From Acanthosepion pharaonis (taxonomy: Eukaryota; Mollusca; Cephalopoda; Sepiida; Sepiidae), in the NCBI GenBank assembly GCA_903632075.3, contig CAHIKZ030000027.1, forward strand, positions 665,001 to 729,000: a stretch of DNA of 64,000 nt, written 5' to 3'. This document shows positions 9,047 to 20,411 of the stretch, piece by piece; the stretch's first letter is position 1, and each line of letters begins with the position of its first letter. The notes under the pieces were generated by a model. It searched no databases. It worked only from the letters and a program-made list of their open reading frames with translations, and was not told the DNA's origin. Position numbers and translations under genes: made by a program.

Positions 9047-11758
9047 AATGAGAAATTTCTCCATCTATCCTCGCCACTTAACGGATATTTTCATTCATGT
9101 CGCCATTTTTGGTTGCACTTCCATCTGCATAATTCATGAGCAAAGTTTAAAATAAGAAATATAGAAATAAAAAAAAGGAACAGCTTGCTTGTGGTTTGTT
9201 TCGAGTTCATTCAAAACTGCTACAAGCGCCAGCAAAAGAGTAGCATCAGATTCAAAAATTTGAAATTATGTTCATATTAACGGTGAAACGAAGCTGACTT
9301 AAGGATTTGTACTCCAATTCTACGTCTGTCAATGATACGTACAAATAACTGCACACAAAAAAATATGTAACCATTGACTCAACTAGCTGTGACACCTAAA
9401 ACAGAAAGTTTGAAGGTCAGTTTATAATGAGACAAGTGCAATTTATGTAACTGCTGATTACTGTCAACAGTCTACTATGTAAGATTATAACAAAGCAACA
9501 TCCTGTAAATTTAGTTTCTGACTAATTCATTTTTTGACTAATCTCTCACTTGTAATAAGAGCTATTTTATTGGGTTTAATTAATCTTGCAGGTGTACTAC
9601 ATAACCGTGCTATTGTGCAACATTAGAAACTGACAAACGCACCAGTAAAATAATAGTTATATTATTTCTATGATTTTTACATGTCTAGACGACGCGTAAC
9701 GGTTTTAGTATTTCTATACGAGTACTTTCTCATAAAAATATATGTCCAACCACACTCTTCTGTTCTTACTTTGAATCTATTAGGCCAAGGATACAAGTAT
9801 ATCATAAGTGGCAACAAATAAAAGTAAACATTAAACTTTCGACAAAGGTGTAATATACTAACGACAGCTACGTCCTAATGATAGCAATAGCTAAGTCATA
9901 GAAAATGTCATTTTTCTCTTACCATAACCTGAATATAAGTAAATGTAAACATTTCTTCTTAAATAGTATGTAGAGAATAAAAAAGAACGACTTTTCACAT
10001 ATGATATTATTAGAATTTATTGCAGTAATTATTTAAAGCGATCGTCTGCTAACGAATGATGACTGTCAATGAGTTATATTGATAGGAGTAGAAAATAAAG
10101 CCTTTAGTTATCCTTTTAGAGAAGGCACGATTGTGACTCAACAGTCCGCAAGAGACAGATGAGGAAATTCTGCACAATGGTTAAAGTCAGGTTTACTTTG
10201 GATTAAATGATGATCTGGACAAAGCATATACGATCCATTAAAATCAGAATTCGCCAACTATCCACGAATGGAGAATGAATTCGTCAAAACTGCCAAACAA
10301 CTCCTTAACGAAGGCATGTTCCAATAGATGGAAGATTCGCAACAGGGCACTTGCACACATGAAAAGCTAAAGGTCTACCTAGGAGCTACACAGGACAGCT
10401 AAATTATGAATTTTCAACACCTCGGCCGAGCCTGGGGCCTCCAAAGACGAGACGGTAAAAAATTGACAAATTTCGCAGGCTGAATCGAAAACACAATTAG
10501 AGAATCCATCGTTCATATGAAAGAGAACTTCAAGACAGACAATTGCAAATGAGTCATGATCCATCCCATCTGCTTTTCAGAACGCCGCCCACGACGGACA
10601 AGTTGTCAACGTTAACATTAGTGGCCTCGGTCAACAGACAAGACACACGAATCAATTCCAGGACCTACCGACTCTCCTCTTCCTCCAAGTCCATTCCCCG
10701 ATCACAAATACACATTTCGCCTTGACCTTCTGTATCAGCAATACAAAAAATGATCTTAACAATTCTTGCTTCTTTTCTTTTTGCCTCACTGGCAATACTT
10801 GTTGTTTCGTTTGCTCTCCTGTGCTACCATACGCGCGTTTATAACAATGTGTAAATACAAACAAAGAAATTTACTAAGAAAAGCAAATATTTTCCCTTTG
10901 ACTGCAATAGTTTTCCTTTTCTTATTGACAGGAAATAGAACTTTAAATGAAATAAAAAGATACATGCGATTTGGTAGGATTCAAATCAACAAACTAAAAA
11001 AACGAGCTAAAAATGCGAAAGTGTACATAAAAGAATAGAATTAATTTTCATATAGACATTATTCCCATTCAAATAGTAACACGTAAATGTTCACTGCAAA
11101 TGATTCAGATATGTTGGTTACTTTCAATAAGAAAATTATGATACAACTGTTCAAGCAAAATTTCAGTTACTGAAATGCAATTTATGCAAAATATTACTAC
11201 TGCAAAAAAAAATCAGAGATGTTGAAATATTGGTTTAATGTTCTTTGAAAGATGCATTTTAATAAATGTGTGTCTAAATGTAAGTGTGTGTGTCCAAATA
11301 TAGTAGTAAGTTTCACATATTACGAGAAAAGTAAGAATATATCCTCAAAAAATGAGGGTCTTAAATCCACGAGTGTTATCGTGAGAAAAAGTAATGGAGA
11401 TTCACATTTTCTTCACTTCACGCGGACGTAGTAGTAAGTATTAAATTTCGCGAGAAAGTTTTCAGCGAAAAGAAAATATTTATTTTCGAACGCATAAATC
11501 AATTAAACAGCCTAAAAACCTAATATTTTAGAGAACTATGTCTTCCCATTTGAACTCACCTTTTTGCGAATTACAATGTTTATAAAACTAAAATCAAACT
11601 AAAGGAGAAAAATTCAGCAAAACAATTTCAAACGTCTGATTATTATATTGTTTTTATTACTAAAAATATAATAATAATGCTATTTATTGCTGAAACCTAT
11701 ATATGGGATAACCATTTTTTAAATTTTTATATATCAAGAAGTTTTGGACGAAATATGT
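9047..11758. other. AT-rich stretch without recognisable gene
   Basis: No coding signature is seen. Short open frames at 10,543-11,038 have no recognisable motif and no splice context. The block around 10,380-10,720 is richer in GC than its surroundings and may be an old transposon piece. A short TG-rich run occurs at about 11,280-11,292. Confidence 0.4.
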
Positions 11759-13205
11759 ATGATAAAGTGGAAAAGGTTTTCGTGTGACGAAATCGGACTA
11801 AGTTTGTTTACGTTGATGCGACTACACATGCGCACAAACTAGAGACGCTGAGAATTTTAAATTTAGAATTTTTTAAATGTGTTTTGAGTATATAATCTAG
11901 CCAATTTTATTTGGATTCTTTTTCTTTTTGTTTCCATCATCTTATTAAATATCCCACATTGTCATAAGTGAACCTGGACGCAATTTTATTGTGAATGAAC
12001 TAGCGATTAGAGCACTTTCTAAACATTTTCGTCTTAGGAGGGAGCCGCTTTTTCCATTTTTGAATATTTTGTTTCGCATTGAATATGAAATTTTAAAACT
12101 GAAATTTGAATATAAAATGAATTATTTATATGTGATATACTGATTGTTCCAAGGAGAAGGGTTAAAATTTTTGTTATGGCTTCAGCCAGTTTTCCGAAGG
12201 CTCTTCCTATTCCTGAAATAATGAACCACATTAGGCTGCCTATTCCTGGGTTTTAGGGAGACTGCAAAATTTTGGGCTTCTACAGTGGTATAGCCTATAC
12301 TATGATTTATCTTCATTTTAGAAAACTGAATAAGTAAAACCCAGTGTCTAACGAAAATCAACTAATAAAAATAATCTCATAAATTTCTATTCCCATCATA
12401 ACAACAGAATAATAGCCGAAATAATCCTCAGATTCTATCTAAGAGCATTCAGAAATTGCAGCCCTCAATATTTGCACGAACAGAAAAATACTTTCAAGAC
12501 CATCTTTGGTTAATCGCTCCCTATTTTATATTCAATGCGAAACAAAAGGCTAAAATATTCCAAAATAAAAAAGCGGCCCCTAAAGAGAAACTCAATGAAT
12601 CAAAAAATATTGTTCTACCCACTAACTCTGTCACAACTACAATCGAAAAGAAATGATCTAAACTCAACATAAAATTTGTCACAAATGCATTTAAAACAAT
12701 AAGACTTAATCAATACAAAATAAAACAAGTCAAAGAGGGAATCTACTTTATTGCCTGAAAGGATTGACAGAAAGAATATATTTTAGAAGCCTCAACAAGT
12801 TTAAATAAAGGATTATATGAACACAAAAGAGACATTTAAAAAAAACAATACATTAAACGCATTAGTTATTCACCATAACGAGAGTAGCCACAATTTTGAC
12901 ATAAAAAATGCTACTCTAATTAAAAGAGGAAATAATTCACTGAGACGTAAATGTTTAGAAAATGCTTTAATCGATAGTTCAGCCACAGTAAATTTGCCCC
13001 ACAGGTTCTTACAACGTTTCACCATACTTGCAGATCTTGTTATCACGATGTGGGATATTTAACAGCAAAGATGATGGAAGCAACAAGAAAAAGAATCCAA
13101 ATAAAATTAGCTAGATTATATAGTCAAAACACATTTAAAAAATTCTAAATTTAAAATTCTCAGCGTCTCTCGTTCGTGCGCATGTGTAGTCGCATCATCG
13201 TTAAA
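11759..13205 (+). mobile_element. Penelope-like element (PLE) copy 1, rearranged
   Basis: The frame 12817-13062 and its surroundings match the end of the PLE at 20.3-21.7 kb: a HKRDI stretch after the GIY-YIG core, a LRRKCLENALI segment and an ending LVITMWDI. RT remnants with FNAKQKAKIFQNKK lie at about 12,520-12,600. The flanks are inverted copies of each other: 11,770-11,975 against 13,050-13,205, sharing a TGCGCATGTGTAGTCGCAT block and an AAAGAATCCAAATAAAATT block on opposite strands. The left arm also holds an inverted copy of the 3' coding end (12,030-12,180). A hammerhead motif expected in the left arm is deleted. PLEs carry RT plus GIY-YIG endonuclease; this copy is dead. Confidence 0.75.
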
Positions 13206-13821
13206 AAAAAAACGTGCGCACAAAAGCGATACTTAAATTTCACTGTTTTCCGCAATTTTCATGTGCACACGCTGTTTATTTGTCGGCGGTCGCACAAGCG
13301 CCAAGCGTTTGAAAAGGGCAAGAAACTCAATTCTATAATGAGGTGCTCATTATATGACCTATTGTATCTATTACAAAATAACATTGGCATATCGTTACCA
13401 TATAAGGCGTGCTATTCAGGAGGCTCGGATATATGTGATAATGAAGCGAGTCAGGTGGGTGGTAGCTTTAAATTTGTCCCACACTAACGTTCTTTAACAC
13501 AATTTATTCTTATGCTTGCAGATGGACATGGGCTTCCTATTTAGTATTCTATCATCAATCATACCTTGCAAGATCGTCAGTTTTTTCGCCCATACACAAT
13601 ATACCGCCAAACACGCGTTCGGTATTCAAAATTTCCCACTCAACTATGGAGTCCGTTTTATACTCTTTTTTGTGATGTCAACGAACACGCGTTGTAACTT
13701 TCGTAATGCTCGTTGTAGTACAGACTTTGTAATCGCAGATTACAACTATAGTGACGCTGTTGAACAATACTGGTGTCAGACTCCTTCGAATATCACTCGC
13801 ACTAATAATACTTGCTCGATA
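13206..13821. other. unassigned sequence
   Basis: Open frames at 13,176-13,487 and 13,516-13,872 have no recognisable motif. A TTCTTATGCTTGCAG stretch before 13,522 looks like a splice acceptor, but no donor or homologous product supports an exon. Confidence 0.3.
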
Positions 13822-13966
13822 ATACTTACTAATAGTAATCCGTATAATGATCCGAATAGGGAAATAGTTTAGACTAGAAATGGTGATACGTATAGAAATA
13901 GAGGATAGAATAGAAATAGCGATCCGACTAGTAATAGAGAATAGACTAGAAATGCAGATCAATCTA
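13822..13966 (+). repeat. 36-bp minisatellite, about 3.7 copies
   Basis: Units of 36 bases with the recurring words ACTAGAAAT, GATCCGA and ATAGAGGAT follow each other with moderate divergence. The unit starts AGACTAGAAAT at about 13,872 and 13,942, with AGAATAGAAAT at 13,908 between them. Confidence 0.55.
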
Positions 13967-14232
13967 GACGTCACGCGACTTCTTATACACGTGATCCACT
14001 CAATTCAATAATGGGACCGCCTGTGTTTGCTGTGGCGATCTATGTTCAAATTCAAATGTCGGCAGCAACACTTTATTCCTATATAACATTCTTTTTACCT
14101 CTGTAAATAGAACGTGGACAAAGTTGTGATATTTCTGTACTTTTCATTGCCTAAGCTTAACACGTGATTGTAATGTCACCTTCTGTATCCCAAATGTGAA
14201 ATTTTTCTTCTCCGCCTCTTACATTTGCACAG

Positions 14233-14235
<3 letters not shown>

Positions 14236-14277
<42 letters not shown>
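14236..14277. repeat. (TA)n microsatellite
   Basis: Uninterrupted TA dinucleotides directly left of the proposed solo LTR. If an LTR target duplication existed here it would be lost in the array. Confidence 0.9.
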
Positions 14278-14281
<4 letters not shown>

Positions 14282-15253
14282 GTAGATAAACGACCTTGAC
14301 CTTTCACAACCCCTGATCTCGCAGATTTAAGTCAAACAATATGCGAGAAACTCGACGACTAGTCCAACATGGTTGAGTCCAAACCGTACCTCGTGAGCAT
14401 CGGATTAGGAAGGGCATTTCAAACATTGGGATTAATTTAATATCTACGGTTTTCTACTCCCTCTAGCCAGGGAGTACTTGAATAAATCGTTTTACATATT
14501 GTTAGCCCCTTATTTAGTCCAAATCCGGGGCTGCTCGGCTCAGGGGCTAGGATCCAGGGCGCGATCCCGTCTCCGCGGTTGATCCGCCCTGGAAGGCGTA
14601 ACACTACTCCGACTCGGCCCTGTTTAGGGACTCTTCCTTCGTCAAGTGTTACACTTCGGCGCGATCCCGTATCCGCGGTTGATCCGCTCTGTGAAGTCGT
14701 ATCACTATTCTGGCTCAGCCCTGTTTAGGGACTCCGCCTTCGTCAAGTATTACACTTCGGCGCGATCCTGTCTCCGCGGTTGATCCACTCTGTGAAGTCG
14801 TATCGCTGTTCTGACTCGGCCCTGTTTAGAGACTTCGTCCTCGTCAAGTGCTACACTTTGGCGCGAACCCGCCTACGTGGTTGATCCGCTCTGGAAGTCG
14901 TATCACTATACTGACTCGGCTCCGTTTAGGGACTCGTCCTAACCGATACAACGAATCTTCGTGCGACATCGATCAAGCTGCTGCTGTTCCCGACAATTCT
15001 TCCATCCGGCAGTCGATCAGCTACCGCCGTCGACCAACTCTACATTTGTTTCGCCGATACGACCGAAATCAACTACCCCTAAACAAAACCAGTCATACCG
15101 GACCAGACACCGAGACAAACATATTTCTCCAGAGTACACTCTTGTACATTTTGGATAAATAAAATCGACGTTATTGTTCCTTAAACCTTTGCCTTTGTCC
15201 CCTCATTGCCTTAGCTGTTCACACCTTTCTTTGTAAAGATTGCGGGGGCGACA
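14278..15253 (+). repeat. probable solo LTR with tandem repeats in U3
   Basis: It begins TGTCG and ends CGACA, a short inverted repeat with the TG/CA ends typical of LTRs, and is 976 bp long. AATAAA at 15,158-15,163 lies 90 bases before the end, as in an R/U5 region. Four copies of a GC-rich 100-bp unit fill the middle. Sequence composition is clearly more GC-rich than the neighbours. No internal domain of a retroelement follows; an RTE LINE fragment starts within about 50 bases. The alternative is a tandem-repeat-bearing fragment of another element. Confidence 0.4.
14560..14945 (+). repeat. tandem repeat, four units of 100-101 bp
   Basis: The word CGCGATCC (CGCGAACC in the last) starts at 14,560, 14,660, 14,761 and 14,862, giving periods of 100, 101 and 101. 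Each unit continues with a GCGGTTGATCC block, a GACTCGGCCCTGTTTAGGGA block and GTCAAGTGTTACACTT. The last unit is partial. Confidence 0.85.
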
Positions 15254-15302
15254 TCCTTATCAGCCGGCCGAGTGCACCACGACCTTGAGTCCCAGGAATA
15301 GG

Positions 15303-15830
15303 CGGCCAAACGCGTGACGCGCACCTGTCTTTGTGTGATTATAATTGACGGGACATGGGATATTAGAACATTAAACCACTGTGGACAGTTAGAAAATATA
15401 AAACAGGAAATGGTCAGGTTAAATATCAATATTTTAGGTGTACGCCAAACCTGGTGGGGAAACAATGGAAATTTTGTCAGTGACAAACGCAGGATCATAT
15501 ACCCAGGCGGAGAGAAAAATGAAAAAGGAGTGGGATTGACACTAGATCAAGACATGAAGAAATGCGTTCTGGGATACAGTCAACTATCGGAAAGACTTCT
15601 TGCTGTAGTTAAACTAAATAGAAAGCTTTCAATATATCCATTATAATTATGCATGCACTGACAGTACAAAGCACAGAAAAAGAAACTGAAAATTTCTCTT
15701 CTATACTAGACAACGCCAAGGCCCTTTGCAAATCGCAGACAAAATTTATAAAGACAAAATTTATTAAGAGCTAGGGGGGACATAAATTTGTGGAGAGACA
15801 TGGTCGTCTACGTCCTAAGGTGACACGGAC
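15303..15830 (+). mobile_element. RTE-type LINE fragment: APE endonuclease N-terminus
   Basis: The frame to 15646 contains TWDIRTLNHCGQLENIKQEM, LNINILGVRQTWW, FVSDKRRIIYPGG and GVGLTLDQDM. This is the beginning of an apurinic-type endonuclease as found in RTE/BovB-like LINEs, where it nicks the target DNA. In another frame (about 15,650-15,730) the next block, TEKETENFSSILDNAK, follows, so there is a frameshift near 15,640. The region then degenerates and stops before the RT. The W of the expected ExRW-type motif is kept, but the catalytic Glu appears replaced (VRQTWW), so it is inactive. Confidence 0.75.
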
Positions 15831-15835
15831 ATAAA

Positions 15836-16320
15836 GAAGAATCTAATTTCTTTATTTCGTTCTTAATATCTCCCATTCTGATAATTTCTATCTTTCTTAA
15901 TATTTTCAATCTTAAGCTTTCTTTTTCTTTCTTAATATCTTCCATTCACACCATTTCTTTCTTTCTTAGTATTTTTAATCTTACTCTTTCTTTTTCTTTC
16001 TTTCGTTTTTTCTCTCTTTCTTTCTTAAAATCTTCGATTCTGATACTCTCTTTCTTTCTTAATGTTTTCTAATCATACTTTTCTCTCCCTCTCTCTTTCT
16101 TTCTTCCTTTTCTTTCTTTCTTTCTTTCTTTCTTTCTACTACCCTTTAATATTTCCATTTCTTTTTCTTTCATCCTTTTTATTCTATTCCGATTTGACTT
16201 TTCTCTCCTCCATTGTCTTATCTTTATTCCCTTAATTCTTCTATGTCGAATCTTTCACTCATATATATATATATATATTCCAGCTATCTTTCTTCGTTTT
16301 TCTTTCTGTTATCCTTTCCC
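15836..16320. repeat. polypyrimidine (TTTC)n-rich low-complexity tract
   Basis: About 480 bases dominated by TTTC and TTC units, with blocks such as CTTTCTTAATAT recurring every 60-70 bases. This suggests a degenerate larger tandem repeat. It ends with a short (TA)n at about 16,260-16,278. Confidence 0.75.
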
Positions 16321-16915
16321 CATCGCAATACATCTTAGTGCCTATTTTCGTCCGATATGTTGACATGTACTTCTATCATACCAACGGCACGCCATCTCAT
16401 TTTAGCCTAAAAGTGCAACGTGGTGACGCAACAGGGCTGTCAAGGATCGGGGGCATCGTTAAAGAAAGCATTTAACGCAGAAGCTGGAAAGCAAATTTGA
16501 TGGAAAAGAACGAGTTCAAGTGCATACGAACTACGCTGAAGACAAGCATGCTGTGTTTATTTCAGACAGCAGGAACATTGTACAGCAAGTGAAATGAATA
16601 GGGTTGAATAACAAGTAGGTAATCCTGAGAGAGAGAAAGAGAGAGAGAGACAGAGAGAGAGGGGGTATATACAAACGTATTTTTACAAATATACAACAGG
16701 ATTTTCCTTTTCTTTCTCACACACACGTACACTCCTTCTAAGAGAGAAAGAGAGAGAGAGAGAGACAGAGATCTCGTGTTTTCTTCCTGCTGTCATCAGA
16801 TCAAGTGCGTCTTCATGTGACTATGTGCATGTCACGCTTGCGACTCTAACCTTCTGGATATAGGAAAACTCAAAAACAATCGTTACTTATATTATTACAA
16901 CAAAAACCTGATAAT

Positions 16916-16916
<1 letters not shown>
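16321..16916. other. unassigned sequence with (GA)n runs
   Basis: GA-rich arrays occur at about 16,627-16,662 and 16,740-16,770. No reading frame with a recognisable product was seen. Confidence 0.5.
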
Positions 16917-16975
<59 letters not shown>

Positions 16976-17088
16976 AAAATATTAGTGTTTGAGGTTTTTT
17001 ATTATATTATTACTCTGTCCTGGATATTGAGTTCTACCTGGATTCTATCCTCTTGGAAATGTATATATATATATATTGACCACTAATA

Positions 17089-17152
<64 letters not shown>

Positions 17153-17175
17153 ATATATATATATGTATATATATA
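16917..17175. repeat. compound microsatellites (CA)n(TA)n and (CT)n(ATCT)n(TA)n
   Basis: Arrays at 16,917-16,971 and 17,091-17,175 flank a segment with CTGGATATTGAGTTCTACC, a word related to the TATTGAGCACT tail found in the hammerhead-bearing repeats at 29.4 and 49.0 kb. Confidence 0.8.
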
Positions 17176-17285
17176 TTTAAAAATTATAACATAGGTATGA
17201 TATAACATCACTACCAAAATAGCCATTTCGTTTCAACACTTCTGGTGTCTTGTCAAGTGATGGTGTTGATTGTAAAATAAAAAGT
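17176..17285 (-). repeat. hammerhead-like repeat, degenerate copy
   Basis: Read on the minus strand it contains CTTGACAAG, a hairpin ACAC-CAGAA-GTGT, then GAAACGAAATGGC and a TAGTGATGTTATA segment. About 80 bases match the repeat at 29,290-29,370 in order. The layout (core word, stem II, GAAAC) is that of a hammerhead, but the first core word differs from CTGANGA and no GTC site follows, so self-cleavage is unlikely. Confidence 0.45.
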
Positions 17286-17850
17286 TTTTAAGAAGTTCAA
17301 AATCAACCACTACCTCCACTGAAAGAAATATTTGTTTACGTAAGATGTAATGGCCAATCAAATTACAAGTATATGATAATTCAAATAACGCGACAACAGA
17401 TCCTAGATACAATTTATTAATGCTTTAAAATTAATATTAGATTATACAGGAAATAAAGATAACTAATTAATTTTCAATTTATTATGTAATTAAAAAATAA
17501 AAGTTACGAACATTAAATTCTAAATATAACCATTAAAGTTTAAAAACTTACAAAATTATTCAAAGAAAAAACGGAGAAAATATGCGTAAATTTTCATGTA
17601 TTTTTCTTAGTAATATGTTAAGTTTTCCCTCTGAATCTGAGTGGAAGTAAGAGGTGCAATATATGTCTACAAAATTAGTTACATTGACAGGGTTGTGATT
17701 AGAGATTTAGTGGACGGGGGAGAAAGGTTTATTGGCGACAAAACATATACAAGTTCAATTAAAGACGATTGACAAGTTACTGCATTTAAGCTTTTTATTT
17801 AATTTTTCTTTTGTTCGTATTAGTTTTTTTATTTTCTGGACATAAACTGA
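17286..17850. other. AT-rich, nothing recognised
   Basis: No gene, RNA or transposon signature was found in this stretch. Confidence 0.4.
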
Positions 17851-17979
17851 AAAATGTTGTCCGAATATTTTGTATGTCCCAGTGCTTTCGGCTATTCTTT
17901 TAGCCATTATCAAGGTTATTATTTCGGCTAAAAGAATAACCGAAAGAGCTCGGATACACACAACATTCGGACAATTTTT
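17851..17979. repeat. nested inverted repeat (MITE-like or ribozyme-like)
   Basis: The inner arms at 17,885-17,905 and 17,926-17,946 match at 20 of 21 bases (CTTTCGGCTATTC against its inverse). The outer arms TTGTCCGAAT (17,857-17,866) and ATTCGGACAA (17,965-17,974) are perfect. On the minus strand, CTTGATAAT is followed by a GGCTA/TAGCC stem and GAAAG, recalling the hammerhead layout. Confidence 0.6.
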
Positions 17980-18182
17980 ATTAGTTGTCTTTAATGAAAC
18001 TTGTATAAAAGATGTACTGCTGTCTAAATACACACACACACACCAACACACATATAGTGTATTATTTAAACATATATTGTTAAATATAACAGGCAATGAA
18101 TGTGTTTTATGTTTGATCATAAGCCGTTGTAATGTTCACATTGTGACGGACGCAGATAGCCCAAACACGCATACACGCATAT

Positions 18183-19340
18183 ATTAAGGTTAATTTCCGC
18201 CTGACAACAGAAGAGGTCACGTGGAAGTCATGAGACATTTTGGGAAAGCAAGTCAAGAGGTTGACTGACCCAATTACCCGTAGCAACAGATGTCTAGACA
18301 GAAGCTAGACAGGGGACTGATGTAAGCTGGAATTCGCGCCAAAACGCAGGACACGTGAGAGTTAGAAAATTACTTGGGAGTCAGTTGCTGTCTTGTCTTT
18401 GAAGGAGCAAGACTCGAAATCGAAGCGCTGATAACTTATGAACGGAAAGATGAGATTCATTTGATAATGATGGAACTTGTCCGATTCATCCCAGGCAACT
18501 CCGGACAAGAAGAACATGTATTTCTGTTCGATAACCCCAAATTGAAGACGATAACCTGTGTTATTTATCACAGAAGACGCAAAGGAATTTGTACGCTGAG
18601 AATACAAACTGCGTTTGAAGAAAAGAGAAAACCAGAGAGGAAGAAAGTATATATCTCTGTTACAAGCTGAATTGTGTAAAGAAGAAAGAAAGAAAGAAGA
18701 AAACCAGAGAGAGGAAGAAAGTGTATATACCTGTTGCAGTTGAATCGTGTTTTGAAACTGAACTGTATACAGAAGAAGAAAGAAGGAAAGAAAAAAGAAA
18801 ACCAGAGAGAGGAAGAAAGTGTACATCTCTGTTACAGCCGGACAGTGTGTGAAATCGTATTTGTGCCAAGAAAAAAAAAGAAAGAAAAGAGGAAACGTGA
18901 AAGAGAAAAGAAAGGACAATGATAAAAAAGAGAACTGATTATAAAGATAAGTAATCATATATTTTAGACCCGTGTTAGAAAGATACACATGCATCCATAA
19001 ACATTATGTTCTTACAAACACTTTTCCACATGTCAAAATAATAATCCTATCCCATCTCTTTTGGTTATGTGTTGATTTCTGCATTCGTAGTTATTCATAC
19101 TTATATTTTTTATCCGTTCGGGTTCAGTCGAATCCATTTGGATTTAGGCATATTTTGATATCCCAACATAAGTCTTGAGATCTGGTCGTCGGATGTTTTA
19201 CTCATGCTTATATTTTCTTTTATTTTAATATTTTGTATATCTGTACATATTAAAGTTCTTATATAAAAATTCAATACGCCTTATCATCATCCTTGAATTG
19301 TGGATCAGTATTCGTGTTGAAACCGAAGCGAACCTGGGAA
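18183..19340 (+). other. retroelement-like non-coding block, possible LTR
   Basis: The block is more GC-balanced than its flanks, holds a tandem array at 18,617-18,860 and ends in an ATTAAA/AATACG region around 19,250-19,280. It is followed by a small hairpin (GTTCGATTATCCTAATCGAAC type, about 19,350-19,371). The frame 18,374-18,670 has no recognisable domain. Without a partner copy the call is weak. Confidence 0.25.
18617..18860 (+). repeat. purine-rich tandem repeat, three units
   Basis: The word ACCAGAGAG followed by GAAGAAAGT and a CTGTTACA block starts at 18,631, 18,703 and 18,801. The units differ in length (72 and 98) because of variable AAGAAAG runs. Long open frames on the minus strand here are by-products of this composition. 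Confidence 0.75.
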
Positions 19341-19567
19341 AAGATTATTGTTCGATTATCCTAATCGAACAGTTCTCTTTAAAATATTTTTTTGTTTACT
19401 AATTGTCCATTGTCATGATCTGGGAGAGATAGCCTGTATCCCTCCACAGGTGTGATAATGTATGTATCTTCTGGTCGACGTATGATCGCCTTATAAACCC
19501 ATTCGTCGACTAGGGCATATGACATCATGTTTGTTTTAATTTCGGGTGAAAATAAAAACAAAAATTG

Positions 19568-19964
19568 TCCAACATTTGGATATTTATTTATTAAGCTGTT
19601 CCTTGATCTAAGCTTATAAAAATATACATAATATTAGACAGATATTGGGTGATAACACAACAATACTCACACCTACACACAGTAAAAAGAACCTTCAGAT
19701 ATTGGAGGCCAACTACGTTAAAACAAAGCAACCCACACTCAACAAAATTACATTATGGTTCTGTTGTTAATATTTTCGGTCTCTCACGTGATACGACGTC
19801 ATAGAACCGCATCATGAATTTACGGCCTGCGTCTATGTCAACATAACAGAATATCATCTTTGATGGTGAATGGCTTTGTTTAAATGTCTGCATAACCACT
19901 CTGAAAATGGCTCATATAAGCTTAGATCAAGGAACAGCTTAATAAAAAATATCCAAATGTTGGA
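19568..19964. mobile_element. MITE with about 50-bp terminal inverted repeats
   Basis: The left end TCCAACATTTGGATAT continues through TTAAGCTGTTCCTTGATCT to AGCTTATA; the right end is the inverse with only a few differences. The interior (about 295 bases) has no reading frame. The tip itself is a palindrome, TCCAACATTTGGA. No clear target duplication is visible, so the exact ends and superfamily stay open. Confidence 0.75.
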
Positions 19965-20003
19965 TAATCAAACATAATAGACATTCATTTTCTAATCATA
20001 TTT

Positions 20004-20009
<6 letters not shown>

Positions 20010-20080
<71 letters not shown>
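20010..20080. repeat. (TA)n(TG)n microsatellite
   Basis: TA array followed directly by a TG array. A second TA array follows at about 20,299-20,325. Confidence 0.95.
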
Positions 20081-20082
<2 letters not shown>

Positions 20083-20293
20083 GGTAATTTACCCACGCAC
20101 GCATGCTCTCTCATGGACTCTCACAGCTATAAATAGGAGCAGGTACTACCTTTTGAGAGGGAAGTTTCCAGCAGTCAGCTCTGACAGTTGGACCGAACAT
20201 TCTTGCTGTAACACTCTCGTTTGTATATGTTTGTATTACTGTTTCTGTTAATATATTATCAATTCCTCTCTTTGTGTCTTTATTTCTGGCCCT

Positions 20294-20298
<5 letters not shown>
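20081..20298 (+). repeat. short LTR-like or promoter fragment
   Basis: TATAAATAG at 20,128-20,136 lies in a non-repetitive stretch that continues with a CAGTCAGCTCTGACAGTTGG region and ends in CCCTAACA before a TA array. The layout resembles the U3 end, R and U5 of a small LTR. No second copy is present. Confidence 0.3.
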
Positions 20299-20325
<27 letters not shown>

Positions 20326-20377
20326 GGAAAAACGCTAGATACATAAAAAGACTATGACAATGTGGAAAGGTTTTCCT

Positions 20378-20411
20378 GTGACGCGTTTCGTTCTTTAGGA
20401 CTTCATCAGAC
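20378..20411 (-). ncRNA. hammerhead ribozyme motif (PLE left end)
   Basis: Read on the minus strand: CTGATGA (20,409-20,403), a stem-loop AGTCC-TAAA-GAAC with one mismatch, GAAAC (20,389-20,385), then GCGTC with the cleavage triplet GTC at 20,382-20,380. Stem III would be only two pairs, the minimal form known from PLEs. Stem I pairing is weak by eye. All conserved core words are intact. Confidence 0.7.

Noticed and set aside
12034..12231. Separate minus-strand gene
   Set aside because: It is the inverted copy of the PLE 3' coding end inside PLE copy 1.
18362..18994. 210-residue open frame on the minus strand, rich in Phe, Leu and Ser
   Set aside because: It arises from the purine-rich tandem repeat on the other strand; low complexity and no domain.
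20048..20251. 67-residue Cys/Val-rich frame
   Set aside because: The start is translated (TG)n microsatellite; the rest lies in an LTR-like promoter fragment.
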